The position numbers and the translations under genes were made by a program. Of a DNA stretch of 39,912 nucleotides, positions 29,309 to 37,865 are shown piece by piece (within the stretch, counting starts at the first letter, position 1; each line of letters begins with the position of its first letter). The notes beneath the pieces were generated by a model that had not been told where the DNA came from, ran no database searches, and saw nothing but the letters and a program-made list of their open reading frames with translations. This stretch comes from a virus. The stretch lies in IMG/VR virus record IMGVR_UViG_3300037541_000208, positions 1-39,912 of that record. One strand, written 5' to 3'.

Positions 29309-32300
29309 ATGAAATGTGTTAACAAATCTCTTCCAGAGTATAAAAGGTTAAAAGAAAAAACTGGATTAAATGATCTTGTTTTATCATCTATTATAACTGA
29401 GTTTCAATTTAAATTTGAAAATGATGAGTTTCCTTCAATGGGTTACATCAATAATAGACCTGCATTTAGTAAAAATGAAGAACTACAAAGATTCTACAAT
29501 ACTGATTCAGGTAAAACTTTTTCCATTAAGTTAACAGATAAACAAAAACTGACTCTATTACAAACATTCAAAAATAAATATCCATCATTAGATGTTACAT
29601 TTGAAAGAGGTTTTGGTAACTCACATTTAAAACTTGTTGCTTATAACAAGCAGAGTACTGAAAATGCTATTACTGAAAATGCATTTTACAATCTAGTTAA
29701 TGATTTATCTAAAAGATTGAATATACCATATGAAGTAATTACTAAAGAAAGAGCATTAGAGATACTTAAAGATCATCCATATAATGGGGAGAGTGCTTTC
29801 TTTTTTAAAGGTAAAGTATACTTTACAGAATTTAATCTCAATGATGCTGTTCATGAATTTGCACATCCATTTGTTAGAGCAATAGCTAAAACAAATCCTG
29901 ATTTATTTGTAAACATTTTAGAACAAGTAATAAAAGAGCACCCTGAAATATATATAAATGTTGAAAGGTTGTATCCAGAAGAATTTACAAATGGAGAACC
30001 TTCAATACTTGCTTATGAGGAAATGGCTGTAGCAGCTTTGACTAAATTAGGAGCAGGTAATATTGATAGTAAGACAGGTAGAGCTGTGTTAGAAAGATTG
30101 TGGGATGCTGTTCTACAGATGATAGAAAACCTTACAGGTATAACAGTTAAAAATCTAAAACCTAATGCTACATTACAAGATTTAGCAGATTTGCTTACAA
30201 GCTATAAAGGTACTATTGATGTATCTAGTGATGCAAATCTATTTGTTGAACAACCAGCATTTACTAGAAGCAGTCAACCTGATACTATATCATTAGAACA
30301 TTCTACAGCTATTGAAGCACAAAAAGCTAGATTGGGTGATGATGTTACAGAAGCACAGTTAAGTGTTGTTTACAAGTTAGCTGATTCATCTATTAAATTG
30401 CAAGAATTAGATGCAGGTACACCACAGCAAAGAACAGTTTATTTTGAAAATGGTGTAGAATTTACTAGAGCTACTGAGTATTTAAAAGGATTACTGGGAC
30501 CAAATGAGCAACCAGATTATTATATATTTAATGAAGAAGATGAAACTAAATATGCTGAGTATAGAGAATGGGGTAATCAATATGATGATTTAGCTAAAGC
30601 TGTTATCATGGGTTACACATTTGATGAGGCTTTTTTATTTGTATCTAATGCTCATCAAGATAGATTAGAAGTAGTTGGTGATTCTATTGAAGGTGTATCA
30701 ATACCTGAATTAGAATTAAAGGCTGTATATGATAGCTTAACTGATGTAATTGAAAATGAATTAGCTGGTTATATGTTAATACCACAAGTTGTTTTTAAAT
30801 CTGACAAAAATAAAATTGCGGGTACAGCAGATATTGTGGCTATATCACCAGATGGTAAAATTAAAATATTAGATGTTAAGAGCTCTAAAGTAGCATTTGA
30901 AAGTATTAAATACAAAGAAGAGTATAGAAAGAATGGTACTGTAGGTGCTTCTAAATTTAATAGATATACTGCACAGGTTAGTTTATACAAAGGTATGGCT
31001 CAAGAAGAAGGGTTTGTCTTTGAGGAAAATAATGAACTTGGTATTTTTAATATTCTGTCAACAAGTACTAACAATAAAGAAGTAAGTACTGCAACACCTG
31101 AAGGACTATTTTATATTAATGGATTTGGTTATATAGCAAACAAGTTTACAGATAATTCAAATACTAAGCTTACTAAAGATGAGCTAGAGTCTATTAATAA
31201 AATTAAAATGGCTTTGGAAGAACAGCTATTTGTATTAGAGAAAAATTCAAATGTTAAAGCAGGTGATTTTAAAAAATACCAAATAGAGCAGCTTAAGGTT
31301 ATGCTATCTAGTATAGAGCAGGGTAAAGCTTTATACGCATTTATTGATGAGACTTATAAAACATTTATACAAAAAAAGATTGGTGAAGGTAAAGTTATTT
31401 ACGGTATTAAGTATAACATTAGAACACTGGCTAGTAAAATACAGTCTGGTGCTATAAAAGACCAAGATGCTTTAAATGAACTATATTACTATAAACAGCT
31501 AGTAGAAATATATGCACCTATTATAGATGATATCAGTGCTATCTTTTCAGATAAAGATTCTCCAGAAATGACTGGTAAGATAGGTAATATTGTAGAAGCA
31601 TTTAATCAAATTAGATCAGACTATAAAAAATCTGCTATTCCATTAGCAGCTGAAATTTTATTTAAGCAGGTAAATCCAGAGCTTAATAAAACCATTAAAG
31701 AATTTATAGAGCCTATTAAAAAAGAGCTTGAGCAAATTAAAGCTAAATATGGAGAAACCTCAAAAGAGTATAAAATAAAATCTTTATATTTAGACAAACA
31801 GCTCCTAAAATTAAAATCAGAAGAGGGGCTAACTAAAGAGGTAATCATAAGAACCCTACAAGAAGGTAGCCTTGAAGATATTGCTAGTATTGATATGTGG
31901 ACATCCCCAGCAATAAGTTCTAACAATGAGCTTATGTCTTTACTAGCTAAGCACTTTAAAGAAAGATCTGAGAATGCTAGACAAGAATCTATTGATTTAG
32001 AATATGTAGCAAGACAAGCATTTGAAGAATATGTAGGTGGTAGTAACTCTTTTGATCCTACAGGAGTTAACAGACCATTTTATGAAACTGTTAATGTATT
32101 CACAGGTAAATATGATGATACAGGTAAACCTATATATGAAGAACAAGCTTACTTTATTTCTGATACAGACTATAATAAATATGAGAAAGCTAGGGCAGAA
32201 GCATTAGCTACAGCTGCTACTATGGGTGTAGATGGTGGTACTTTTATGAAAGAATGGTACAGAGCTAATACACAACTTAGACCTAAGAAAAATATTACTA

Positions 32301-34393
32301 TTACTAATCCATATACAGGAGAAACTCAAATTATTGAAAAAGGGTTAGATACTTTACTAGAGGAAAAAGAAAAGCTTAGAGAAGATGGTATTATCACAGA
32401 AGGTGAGTTAAATTCATTTAAAAAGTCTTTAGAAGGTAGGGAAGAGAATGGTAAAGTATATTACAATAGAGAATTAACTATACCTAATAAAACTGTTTAT
32501 GGTAGTAACAAAGTAGAATCTTTATCACCAAAACAAAAGAAGTACTATAACTTTTTAATGTCTACATACATTAAATCTCAAAATAGAACATCTTTAGTTA
32601 GAAAAAATCAATATAAATTACCATCTGTTACAAAGCAAGGTGCTGAAAGAGCTGGTCAAAATGGGGTAGTAGATTACTTTAAATATAATATTTCCAATGC
32701 ATTTAGTGTAATGGAGGAAGACTTGGATAGATATGGTGAAAAAACATCTACTGGTGTTAGAACTATACCTATTTTGTACTCCCAGAAAATGAATGCTTCT
32801 GATGTATCTAAAGATTTACTAAGGTCTATAATGCTATTTGACAGTGCTTCATTAGTATATGAAGCTAGAACAGCTACATTACCACTAGCAAAAACCCTTA
32901 TAGATCTATCTAAAATGGCTCCACCATTATATAGAGATACTTTACTAAACAAAAGTGCTAATGCCTTTGCTAAACGTGCAGGTATTAATAATGAGTTTTT
33001 AAAAAGCAGTACAAATAATGTAGCTAAATTCTTAGAAGCTTGGACTAACACACATTTGTTTGGTGAAACTAATTTTGAATCCAATACTTCTTTCTTTGGT
33101 AAAACATTATCATTGGATAAACTAGCTGATAGTATTAAATCAGTTGCATCATTTACACAAATTGGTGGTGTTAACCCTATTGGTGCAGTAAGTAACTCAT
33201 TACAAGCTAACATGCAAATGTTAATTGAAGCTCATGGTGGGCAATATGTTAATAAAAGGAAGTTAGCTAAAGCAAAAGCTTTGTATGCTAAAGCAATGGC
33301 TAGTGGAGATTTTATTAAAGATTTTAATAATGGTATACCTACTAGTAAGTATGGTCAGTTAGCAGCTATATATGATGCTATGCAGGGTGAGTACTTAGAT
33401 AAGTATGGTAATAAAGTTACAGCAACTACAGCTAGAAAATTATTTAATACTGACAGTTGGTTTTTTGGTCAACACCAAGGAGAGCATGAAGCTGCTGTAA
33501 CTATGATGCTAGCCTTTTTAGACTCTGTTGAAGTTTCTCATAAAGGAGAGAAAATTACTTTATTAGATGCTTATGAATTAGGTAGTAACGGTAGAATAAA
33601 ACTAAAAGATGGTGTTGTTTTACCTGGAAAAGCTAGTGCAAATAATCTAATATCCATAACTGTTCAAAATAGATTACATGCTATTAATAAAAGAATGCAT
33701 GGTGTTTACAATTCTGCAGATAGACCAGAGTTAAAAAAACATTTTATAGGTAGGCTACTATTTATGTACAAAGACTTTATTGTACCAGGTCTTAAAAAGA
33801 GATACAAAACTATAGGAACAGATAATGAATTAGATGATATTACTGAAGGTTACTATACTACATTTTTTAGGCATTTAAAGAATGACTATAAAAAAATGGC
33901 AAGGCAGCTTATAGGGTTAGAAAAAAGTAAGCTTCAACCTTGGGAAAAAGCTAATCTAAGAAAAGCAGCTATGGAAATGGGTATGGTATGTCTTACAGGA
34001 TTTGCAGTAATGTTACTTAAGTCCTTATTTGAAAGTGGTGATGATGATGATAAAAAATATCTAAAGCACATGCTATTCCTAACAATGAAATTAAACCATG
34101 AAATGGGTATTTACTTTACGTTAGGTGACCCTCAAAATTGGGGATTACCAAGTGCAGGTGAAGCTTTAAAAACAGTTAAGCAACCATTTGCTATTATGGG
34201 TATAATAACAAGATTATTTGATTTAATTGACCAAGTAACTAATGAGCCAACTGCAGTTTATGAGAGAGACTCTGGTATTTTCCAAAAAGGTGATAGCAAA
34301 GTAATGGCTAAACTTTATAAACTAATAGGTATTACAGGTATAAACTGGGATCCAGAACCTGCAATCAAGTATCAACAATCTATGTCAAAATAA
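29309..34393 (+). CDS. large virion protein with zincin and PD-(D/E)XK nuclease-like domains
   Basis: This 1,694-aa protein is the last gene of the rightward module. Near the N-terminus HEFAH (H182, E183, H186) is followed by YEEMA (E237/E238), the same zincin layout as in the neighbouring polymerase giant. Residues 508-560 carry a PD-(D/E)XK/Cas4-like nuclease pattern: GTAD (D508), ILDVK (D522, K524) and QVSLY (Q556, Y560), the Q-x3-Y motif of RecB/Cas4-type nucleases. Long charged helices follow, and a hydrophobic stretch near residue 1565 (MGMVCLTGFAVMLL) may be a membrane segment. In crAss-like phages this position holds one of the large proteins packaged with the RNA polymerase. The nuclease could act on host or superinfecting DNA, or in DNA entry; that is inference. 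Confidence is high for the gene and moderate for the two domains. Confidence 0.85.
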   Translation: MKCVNKSLPEYKRLKEKTGLNDLVLSSIITEFQFKFENDEFPSMGYINNRPAFSKNEELQRFYNTDSGKTFSIKLTDKQKLTLLQTFKNKYPSLDVTFERGFGNSHLKLVAYNKQSTENAITENAFYNLVNDLSKRLNIPYEVITKERALEILKDHPYNGESAFFFKGKVYFTEFNLNDAVHEFAHPFVRAIAKTNPDLFVNILEQVIKEHPEIYINVERLYPEEFTNGEPSILAYEEMAVAALTKLGAGNIDSKTGRAVLERLWDAVLQMIENLTGITVKNLKPNATLQDLADLLTSYKGTIDVSSDANLFVEQPAFTRSSQPDTISLEHSTAIEAQKARLGDDVTEAQLSVVYKLADSSIKLQELDAGTPQQRTVYFENGVEFTRATEYLKGLLGPNEQPDYYIFNEEDETKYAEYREWGNQYDDLAKAVIMGYTFDEAFLFVSNAHQDRLEVVGDSIEGVSIPELELKAVYDSLTDVIENELAGYMLIPQVVFKSDKNKIAGTADIVAISPDGKIKILDVKSSKVAFESIKYKEEYRKNGTVGASKFNRYTAQVSLYKGMAQEEGFVFEENNELGIFNILSTSTNNKEVSTATPEGLFYINGFGYIANKFTDNSNTKLTKDELESINKIKMALEEQLFVLEKNSNVKAGDFKKYQIEQLKVMLSSIEQGKALYAFIDETYKTFIQKKIGEGKVIYGIKYNIRTLASKIQSGAIKDQDALNELYYYKQLVEIYAPIIDDISAIFSDKDSPEMTGKIGNIVEAFNQIRSDYKKSAIPLAAEILFKQVNPELNKTIKEFIEPIKKELEQIKAKYGETSKEYKIKSLYLDKQLLKLKSEEGLTKEVIIRTLQEGSLEDIASIDMWTSPAISSNNELMSLLAKHFKERSENARQESIDLEYVARQAFEEYVGGSNSFDPTGVNRPFYETVNVFTGKYDDTGKPIYEEQAYFISDTDYNKYEKARAEALATAATMGVDGGTFMKEWYRANTQLRPKKNITITNPYTGETQIIEKGLDTLLEEKEKLREDGIITEGELNSFKKSLEGREENGKVYYNRELTIPNKTVYGSNKVESLSPKQKKYYNFLMSTYIKSQNRTSLVRKNQYKLPSVTKQGAERAGQNGVVDYFKYNISNAFSVMEEDLDRYGEKTSTGVRTIPILYSQKMNASDVSKDLLRSIMLFDSASLVYEARTATLPLAKTLIDLSKMAPPLYRDTLLNKSANAFAKRAGINNEFLKSSTNNVAKFLEAWTNTHLFGETNFESNTSFFGKTLSLDKLADSIKSVASFTQIGGVNPIGAVSNSLQANMQMLIEAHGGQYVNKRKLAKAKALYAKAMASGDFIKDFNNGIPTSKYGQLAAIYDAMQGEYLDKYGNKVTATTARKLFNTDSWFFGQHQGEHEAAVTMMLAFLDSVEVSHKGEKITLLDAYELGSNGRIKLKDGVVLPGKASANNLISITVQNRLHAINKRMHGVYNSADRPELKKHFIGRLLFMYKDFIVPGLKKRYKTIGTDNELDDITEGYYTTFFRHLKNDYKKMARQLIGLEKSKLQPWEKANLRKAAMEMGMVCLTGFAVMLLKSLFESGDDDDKKYLKHMLFLTMKLNHEMGIYFTLGDPQNWGLPSAGEALKTVKQPFAIMGIITRLFDLIDQVTNEPTAVYERDSGIFQKGDSKVMAKLYKLIGITGINWDPEPAIKYQQSMSK

Positions 34394-34399
34394 AAAATA

Positions 34400-34428
34400 A
34401 GAGAGGGGCTTAAAACAGCCCCTTCTCT
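34400..34428 (-). terminator. hairpin terminator between convergent modules
   Basis: An 11-bp hairpin with one bulged T (GAGAGGGGCT, loop TAAAAC, AGCCCCTTCTC) fills the 35-base space between the two convergent stop codons. On the minus strand the stem is followed by TTATTTTTTATTTT, a good U-tract; on the plus strand only TTT follows. It should terminate the leftward dUTPase operon efficiently and the rightward virion module more weakly. Confidence 0.85.
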
Positions 34429-34857
34429 TTAACTACCTGTACTACCAAAGCCACCTTCAGACCTATCAGATTCTGATAATTCTTCTGACTCTTGTAGCTC
34501 AATCTGTGGATAAGGTACAATCATAAGTTGACATACTCTATCTCCTGGTTTATAATGTGAAGTATCAGGAATATGCTTAAACCTGACTTTAACTTCTCCT
34601 CTATACCCAGAATCAATTACACCAACAGAGTTAGTTAGAATTAAACCTGAATTACTGATAGAACTTCTAGGAAATATTAATCCTACATATTCTTCAGGAA
34701 TTTCAAAAGCTAGTCCTGTACCATACTCTAAATAACCAAACTCATTCTTATCAACCTTAGTTAAACTAATAGCTGTAAGATCCATAGCAGCATCCCCAAC
34801 CTTACTATAGGCTGGAGTTACTGCTTTAGCATTAAGTTTTTTAAACTTTACAATCAT
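34429..34857 (-). CDS. dut: dUTP diphosphatase (dUTPase)
   Basis: This 142-aa protein hydrolyses dUTP to dUMP and diphosphate, preventing uracil incorporation and feeding dUMP to thymidylate synthase. All five motifs of trimeric dUTPases are present: GDAAMDLTA (21-29), PRSS (63-66), GVIDSGYRGE (79-88), GDRVCQLMI (105-113) and the C-terminal RSEGGFGSTG (132-141) that closes over the active site. The length is normal for the family. The start overlaps the previous stop as ATGA, indicating translational coupling with the upstream small gene. It is the last gene of the leftward operon, directly before a terminator hairpin, and pairs functionally with the ThyX and ribonucleotide reductase genes upstream. 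Confidence 0.97.
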   Translation of the reverse strand: MIVKFKKLNAKAVTPAYSKVGDAAMDLTAISLTKVDKNEFGYLEYGTGLAFEIPEEYVGLIFPRSSISNSGLILTNSVGVIDSGYRGEVKVRFKHIPDTSHYKPGDRVCQLMIVPYPQIELQESEELSESDRSEGGFGSTGS

Positions 34858-35195
34858 GCTGCATTAAATAGTTTTTTAATCCAAGTAGGAATCTTATTAA
34901 GTTTACTTAGGTAACCTGATGATACAATACTTTCATTAGTTAATGAAAATCTTAGTTTCTGATTAGCACTTTTAAGATCTTTAACTGCATCTTCAAGATT
35001 AGTAATCTTTTGTTCACAACCTCTAAGACCATTCTCTAATGAAATTAACTGTGAATTCTTTTCATCAACCTTTGCATTGTGCTCTTCAATAGTTACAAAC
35101 ATTACAGGATTACCTGCTTCTGTTTTAACTTCATTGTTAACTTTTCTGTTATGAGGTTTCTTACCTGCATTTTTAACTGGACTATTGTTTTCCAT
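34854..35195 (-). CDS. small coiled-coil protein, unknown function
   Basis: This 113-aa protein has a basic, disordered N-terminus (about residues 1-28), then a heptad-patterned helix at about 38-85 (ENGLRGCEQKITNLEDAVKD and flanking residues), and a short amphipathic tail ending TWIKKLFNAA. It overlaps thyX by 14 bases at its start and dut by 4 bases at its end, so it is translated within the nucleotide-metabolism operon. I recognise no family. The coiled coil suggests oligomerisation, and the context allows a partner role with ThyX or dUTPase, but nothing in the sequence shows this. Confidence 0.75.
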   Translation of the reverse strand: MENNSPVKNAGKKPHNRKVNNEVKTEAGNPVMFVTIEEHNAKVDEKNSQLISLENGLRGCEQKITNLEDAVKDLKSANQKLRFSLTNESIVSSGYLSKLNKIPTWIKKLFNAA

Positions 35196-35826
35196 TTTTA
35201 GTTATTAATTTAATTGTTTGTTCAAAAGGATTTCCCTCAATAGACTTTACTAAGTCTAACATTTGTTGTGCTATTTCTCTAATTTCAACCTGAGCATGTT
35301 CACTATTTCTAAGCTTTAGAAAGTTAGCAAAGCTTCTCATGTTAAACATTACATCAGCTTGTATTTGAGAATTATAAGTCTTAAAGAACCTAGCAGATTC
35401 TTTAGCTCTCTTTCTACCAAGTATAGGAGTTAAATCTGTTAAACACTCATGATAGGCTTTATTAGAAGCTTCTGTAAAATAACTTAACTTACTTACCCAT
35501 ACATCAAGTACTTCTTGATTTTTCCAATCTGCAGGTAAATAATACTTATCTTCCTTTAACTCTTTATATCTAGCTGATTCTGCATTAATAGAAGCTATCC
35601 TATGCTTTAATAAATGTATATGGGATGCAATATCACAATCCACTAAGAAATGCACTGTAGCCTTCTCAAATGGTGTCTCATGACCATTACTCCATAAGAA
35701 ATTAATCAATGCAGGTATCCTAGCTTTCTTATCTTCTGTAAGCTCTCTTGAGGTGCTTGTCCATGCAGAACAAGCTATAACCTCATCAGAGCCATAGAAT
35801 CCTAATAATTCTACAGTATTATCCAT
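35182..35826 (-). CDS. thyX: FAD-dependent thymidylate synthase ThyX
   Basis: The protein makes dTMP from dUMP using methylene-tetrahydrofolate, NADPH and FAD. Family marks are HETPFEKATVHF (49-60), the signature KHRIASINAESARY (74-87), in which Lys replaces the first Arg of the usual RHR-x7-S, and NMRSFANFLKLR (162-173) followed by EHAQVEIR. I chose the ATG at 35826, giving 214 aa and starting MDNTVELLG, because it lies 2 bases past the upstream stop and matches the usual short N-terminus. An ATG at 35844 would add six residues and overlap the reductase gene by 16 bases. It is flanked by ribonucleotide reductase and dUTPase, a coherent dTTP pathway. The Lys-for-Arg change is conservative, and the rest of the active site looks intact. 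Confidence 0.96.
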   Translation of the reverse strand: MDNTVELLGFYGSDEVIACSAWTSTSRELTEDKKARIPALINFLWSNGHETPFEKATVHFLVDCDIASHIHLLKHRIASINAESARYKELKEDKYYLPADWKNQEVLDVWVSKLSYFTEASNKAYHECLTDLTPILGRKRAKESARFFKTYNSQIQADVMFNMRSFANFLKLRNSEHAQVEIREIAQQMLDLVKSIEGNPFEQTIKLITKNGKQ

Positions 35827-35828
35827 AA

Positions 35829-37751
35829 TTAAACTATTACACAACCATCTGCACCACAGGCTACTTCACCTGCTAAATCTGTAATATCATCATCTTCAGT
35901 AACTAAAGATAAATCAATAGATGTCAGTTGACCTACAAGTTCATTATATTGTTCTTCTGTAATATCCTCGAAAGGAGCTTGTGAATAGCTACCACCATCA
36001 AATGGAAGTACAGATAAACCATTATAGAATTCCTTGTTATCCCACATCCATTCTCCTACTACTTCCCATTCATCTTTTTTAACAAAGTGTCTTAATAAAA
36101 CATCAGGATAATCTTTATCTGTAATGTCTACATTATACATTCTATTCTTATCAATAGAAATAGTAGCAGATACATTGTGTGTATTATCACCATGAATATG
36201 TCCAGGTTTAATCCATTCTTGAGATACCTTCTTAACTCTCTCTAATGTATCTATAGCAGTTTCAGTTCTTATTACAGAACCAGCAGGTGCTTTAATAGGA
36301 ATCTCAACTACTGCTGAATTAGGAATTAACAAGTGGTCTTTAACTAAACTAGGATGATTAGCTGCTAGATACTTATAAAGATCTTCTGACTTAGACATTT
36401 GCATTCTTCTAATATAGAAGTCATTATGCCAAGCATGAATACCTGATGCAGTACCTAATACACAGCTTGTAGTACCTGATGGTTTAACACAAGTAATTCT
36501 AGCTGCTCTATTGATACCTAAAGTTTGAGCTAATTCAATGTTCATAAGTTCAGCTGAGTTAGCTGCTTGTGTAAGGTCATATTTAAATACTTCCATACTA
36601 GCAATACCAGTCATACCAATACCTACAAGAGCATCTTTCTCAGTAGTCTTTTTCCAAATAGGTCTCAAGTAATGGAAATCAGTAAACCCTGCTTGTAAAG
36701 TACCAAAGAATGATGCAGCAATAACTCTAGAGTTTAGATCATCTTGAGAAGTAACATCACTTACATTAACCTCACATAGATTACAAAACTGATAAGGTCT
36801 TAATGCAATCTCACAACAAGGGTTAGTACCCCAATCTGGATTGTTAGTAAAATAAATACCAGGTTCACCAGCATAACTGAGCTCAATCTTTTTCCATAAG
36901 TCTAAGAAGAACTCTTTAGTTACTCTATGTCTTACTAATACTGCAGAGTTATTAGCTCTACCACGTTGTGGATTAAGTTCCCACCAATTACCAAACTTAC
37001 AAGTTAGCATTTGCTCATCATCAGCTGAGAATAAACTAATCAAAGCTGCTCTTCTAATACCACCTGCAAGAACTGCATCTGCAATATGACAAACCATATC
37101 ATGAACTTCAATAGAAGATAATCTATCTCCATTCTCTTTTCTATCAAGGATTTGTTCTAGTTCAAATAAGCACTTCTTAAGTGGCTCAGGTCCAGGTGCT
37201 TTACCACCAGCAGTAATCAATCTTGCACCCTTGTGTCTAATATCACTAAAGTCAAATCTAGGTTTAGTATTTCTATAACCTAAATAACTTCCAATCATAT
37301 GTTTAACAGCATCAGCCCAACCTTCAATACTATCACCTACCAAAAACTTTTGTTCTTTAGCAGGTTTTCTAATCTCAGGTAATTTCTCAATGTGTTTAAA
37401 CTGTACAGAGTAACCTACTCCTGTACCACCAAGTAGTAAGAACATAATCTCACCAAAAGCTCTGTAATCATCAATAGGTAAATAGCAGCAGTTATAAATC
37501 CTAGCTTCATTCTTTTGAATAGCAGGACCTGCAAACTGTAATGCTCTCATAGAAGGTAATACCTTTTTCTCAAATAGGTAAGTACCATAGTGCATAATCT
37601 GATTAGCAAGGTCAGGGTATTTATCTACCATCATCTGTAGATACCTGATAATGATTTCATTATATGTTTCTCGTCTTTTTTGTTGTGGTAAGTATTTTGC
37701 ATACTTATTAAAGACTACCACGTTAGATAGAGTTTCTAATCCAATTTCCAT
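35829..37751 (-). CDS. nrdJ: class II (adenosylcobalamin-dependent) ribonucleotide reductase
   Basis: The enzyme reduces ribonucleotides to deoxyribonucleotides using coenzyme B12 as radical source. From the ATG at 37751 it is 640 aa. It shows an N-terminal redox cysteine (YNCCY, C88/C89), GGTGVGYSVQ, the catalytic NPCCE (N310, C312, E314), a second redox cysteine at C323 (QFCNL, 11 residues after C312, the spacing seen in the Lactobacillus leichmannii enzyme), and a C-terminal CGADGC pair (C632, C637) for re-reduction. Together these fit the monomeric triphosphate-reductase type rather than class I or III. A TTG at 37775 is also open, but it lies inside a -7 promoter box, so the ATG is preferred. 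It is the first gene of a four-gene operon with thyX, a coiled-coil gene and dut. The host must supply cobalamin. Confidence 0.94.
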   Translation of the reverse strand: MEIGLETLSNVVVFNKYAKYLPQQKRRETYNEIIIRYLQMMVDKYPDLANQIMHYGTYLFEKKVLPSMRALQFAGPAIQKNEARIYNCCYLPIDDYRAFGEIMFLLLGGTGVGYSVQFKHIEKLPEIRKPAKEQKFLVGDSIEGWADAVKHMIGSYLGYRNTKPRFDFSDIRHKGARLITAGGKAPGPEPLKKCLFELEQILDRKENGDRLSSIEVHDMVCHIADAVLAGGIRRAALISLFSADDEQMLTCKFGNWWELNPQRGRANNSAVLVRHRVTKEFFLDLWKKIELSYAGEPGIYFTNNPDWGTNPCCEIALRPYQFCNLCEVNVSDVTSQDDLNSRVIAASFFGTLQAGFTDFHYLRPIWKKTTEKDALVGIGMTGIASMEVFKYDLTQAANSAELMNIELAQTLGINRAARITCVKPSGTTSCVLGTASGIHAWHNDFYIRRMQMSKSEDLYKYLAANHPSLVKDHLLIPNSAVVEIPIKAPAGSVIRTETAIDTLERVKKVSQEWIKPGHIHGDNTHNVSATISIDKNRMYNVDITDKDYPDVLLRHFVKKDEWEVVGEWMWDNKEFYNGLSVLPFDGGSYSQAPFEDITEEQYNELVGQLTSIDLSLVTEDDDITDLAGEVACGADGCVIV

Positions 37752-37772
37752 TTTTAAATTTTTTAAGGGTGC

Positions 37773-37780
37773 CAAAGATA
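37773..37780 (-). promoter_or_regulatory. Bacteroidetes-type -7 promoter box before nrdJ (TATCTTTG)
   Basis: On the minus strand TATCTTTG matches TAnnTTTG and ends 21 bases before the nrdJ ATG at 37751. It directly follows the U-tract of a hairpin. No -33 TTTG is visible at the usual distance, because the hairpin arm occupies it. It probably drives the nrdJ-thyX-dut operon. Confidence 0.6.
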
Positions 37781-37781
37781 T

Positions 37782-37820
37782 AAAAAATTCCAGACTTCCT
37801 ACCCCTTTATATCTGGAATT
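37782..37820 (-). terminator. hairpin with U-tract upstream of nrdJ (terminator or attenuator)
   Basis: On the minus strand, AATTCCAGA (37820-37812) and TCTGGAATT (37794-37786) form a 9-bp stem with a 17-base loop, followed by a run of six T (37787-37782). This is an intrinsic-terminator layout that would stop transcripts coming from the phosphoesterase gene. It abuts the -7 box of the next operon. Confidence 0.75.
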
Positions 37821-37865
37821 AACCTGCGATCTTAATGGTTATCTCAAGGGTACAGGTATATTTTT
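37821..37865 (-). promoter_or_regulatory. possible structured leader upstream of the nrdJ hairpin
   Basis: Between the phosphoesterase stop and the hairpin, minus-strand TACCCTT (37852-37846) can pair with AAGGGGTA in the hairpin loop (37807-37800) with one bulged base, and ACCTG/CAGGT (37857-37853 with 37826-37822) can form a short stem. These pairings could modulate the terminator. No B12-box of cobalamin riboswitches is visible. Tentative. Confidence 0.3.

Noticed and set aside
32674-33213. 179-aa minus-strand frame inside the 1,694-aa gene
   Set aside because: It lies wholly opposite a clearly coding frame, has no recognisable motif and no promoter or gap around it.
37752-37775. N-terminal extension of the ribonucleotide reductase from TTG 37775
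   Set aside because: That TTG is part of the TATCTTTG promoter box, and an ATG follows at 37751 with family-like sequence.
37752-37865. Cobalamin riboswitch upstream of the B12-dependent reductase
   Set aside because: The gap is too short and lacks the conserved B12-box; only a simple hairpin and weak alternative pairings are seen.
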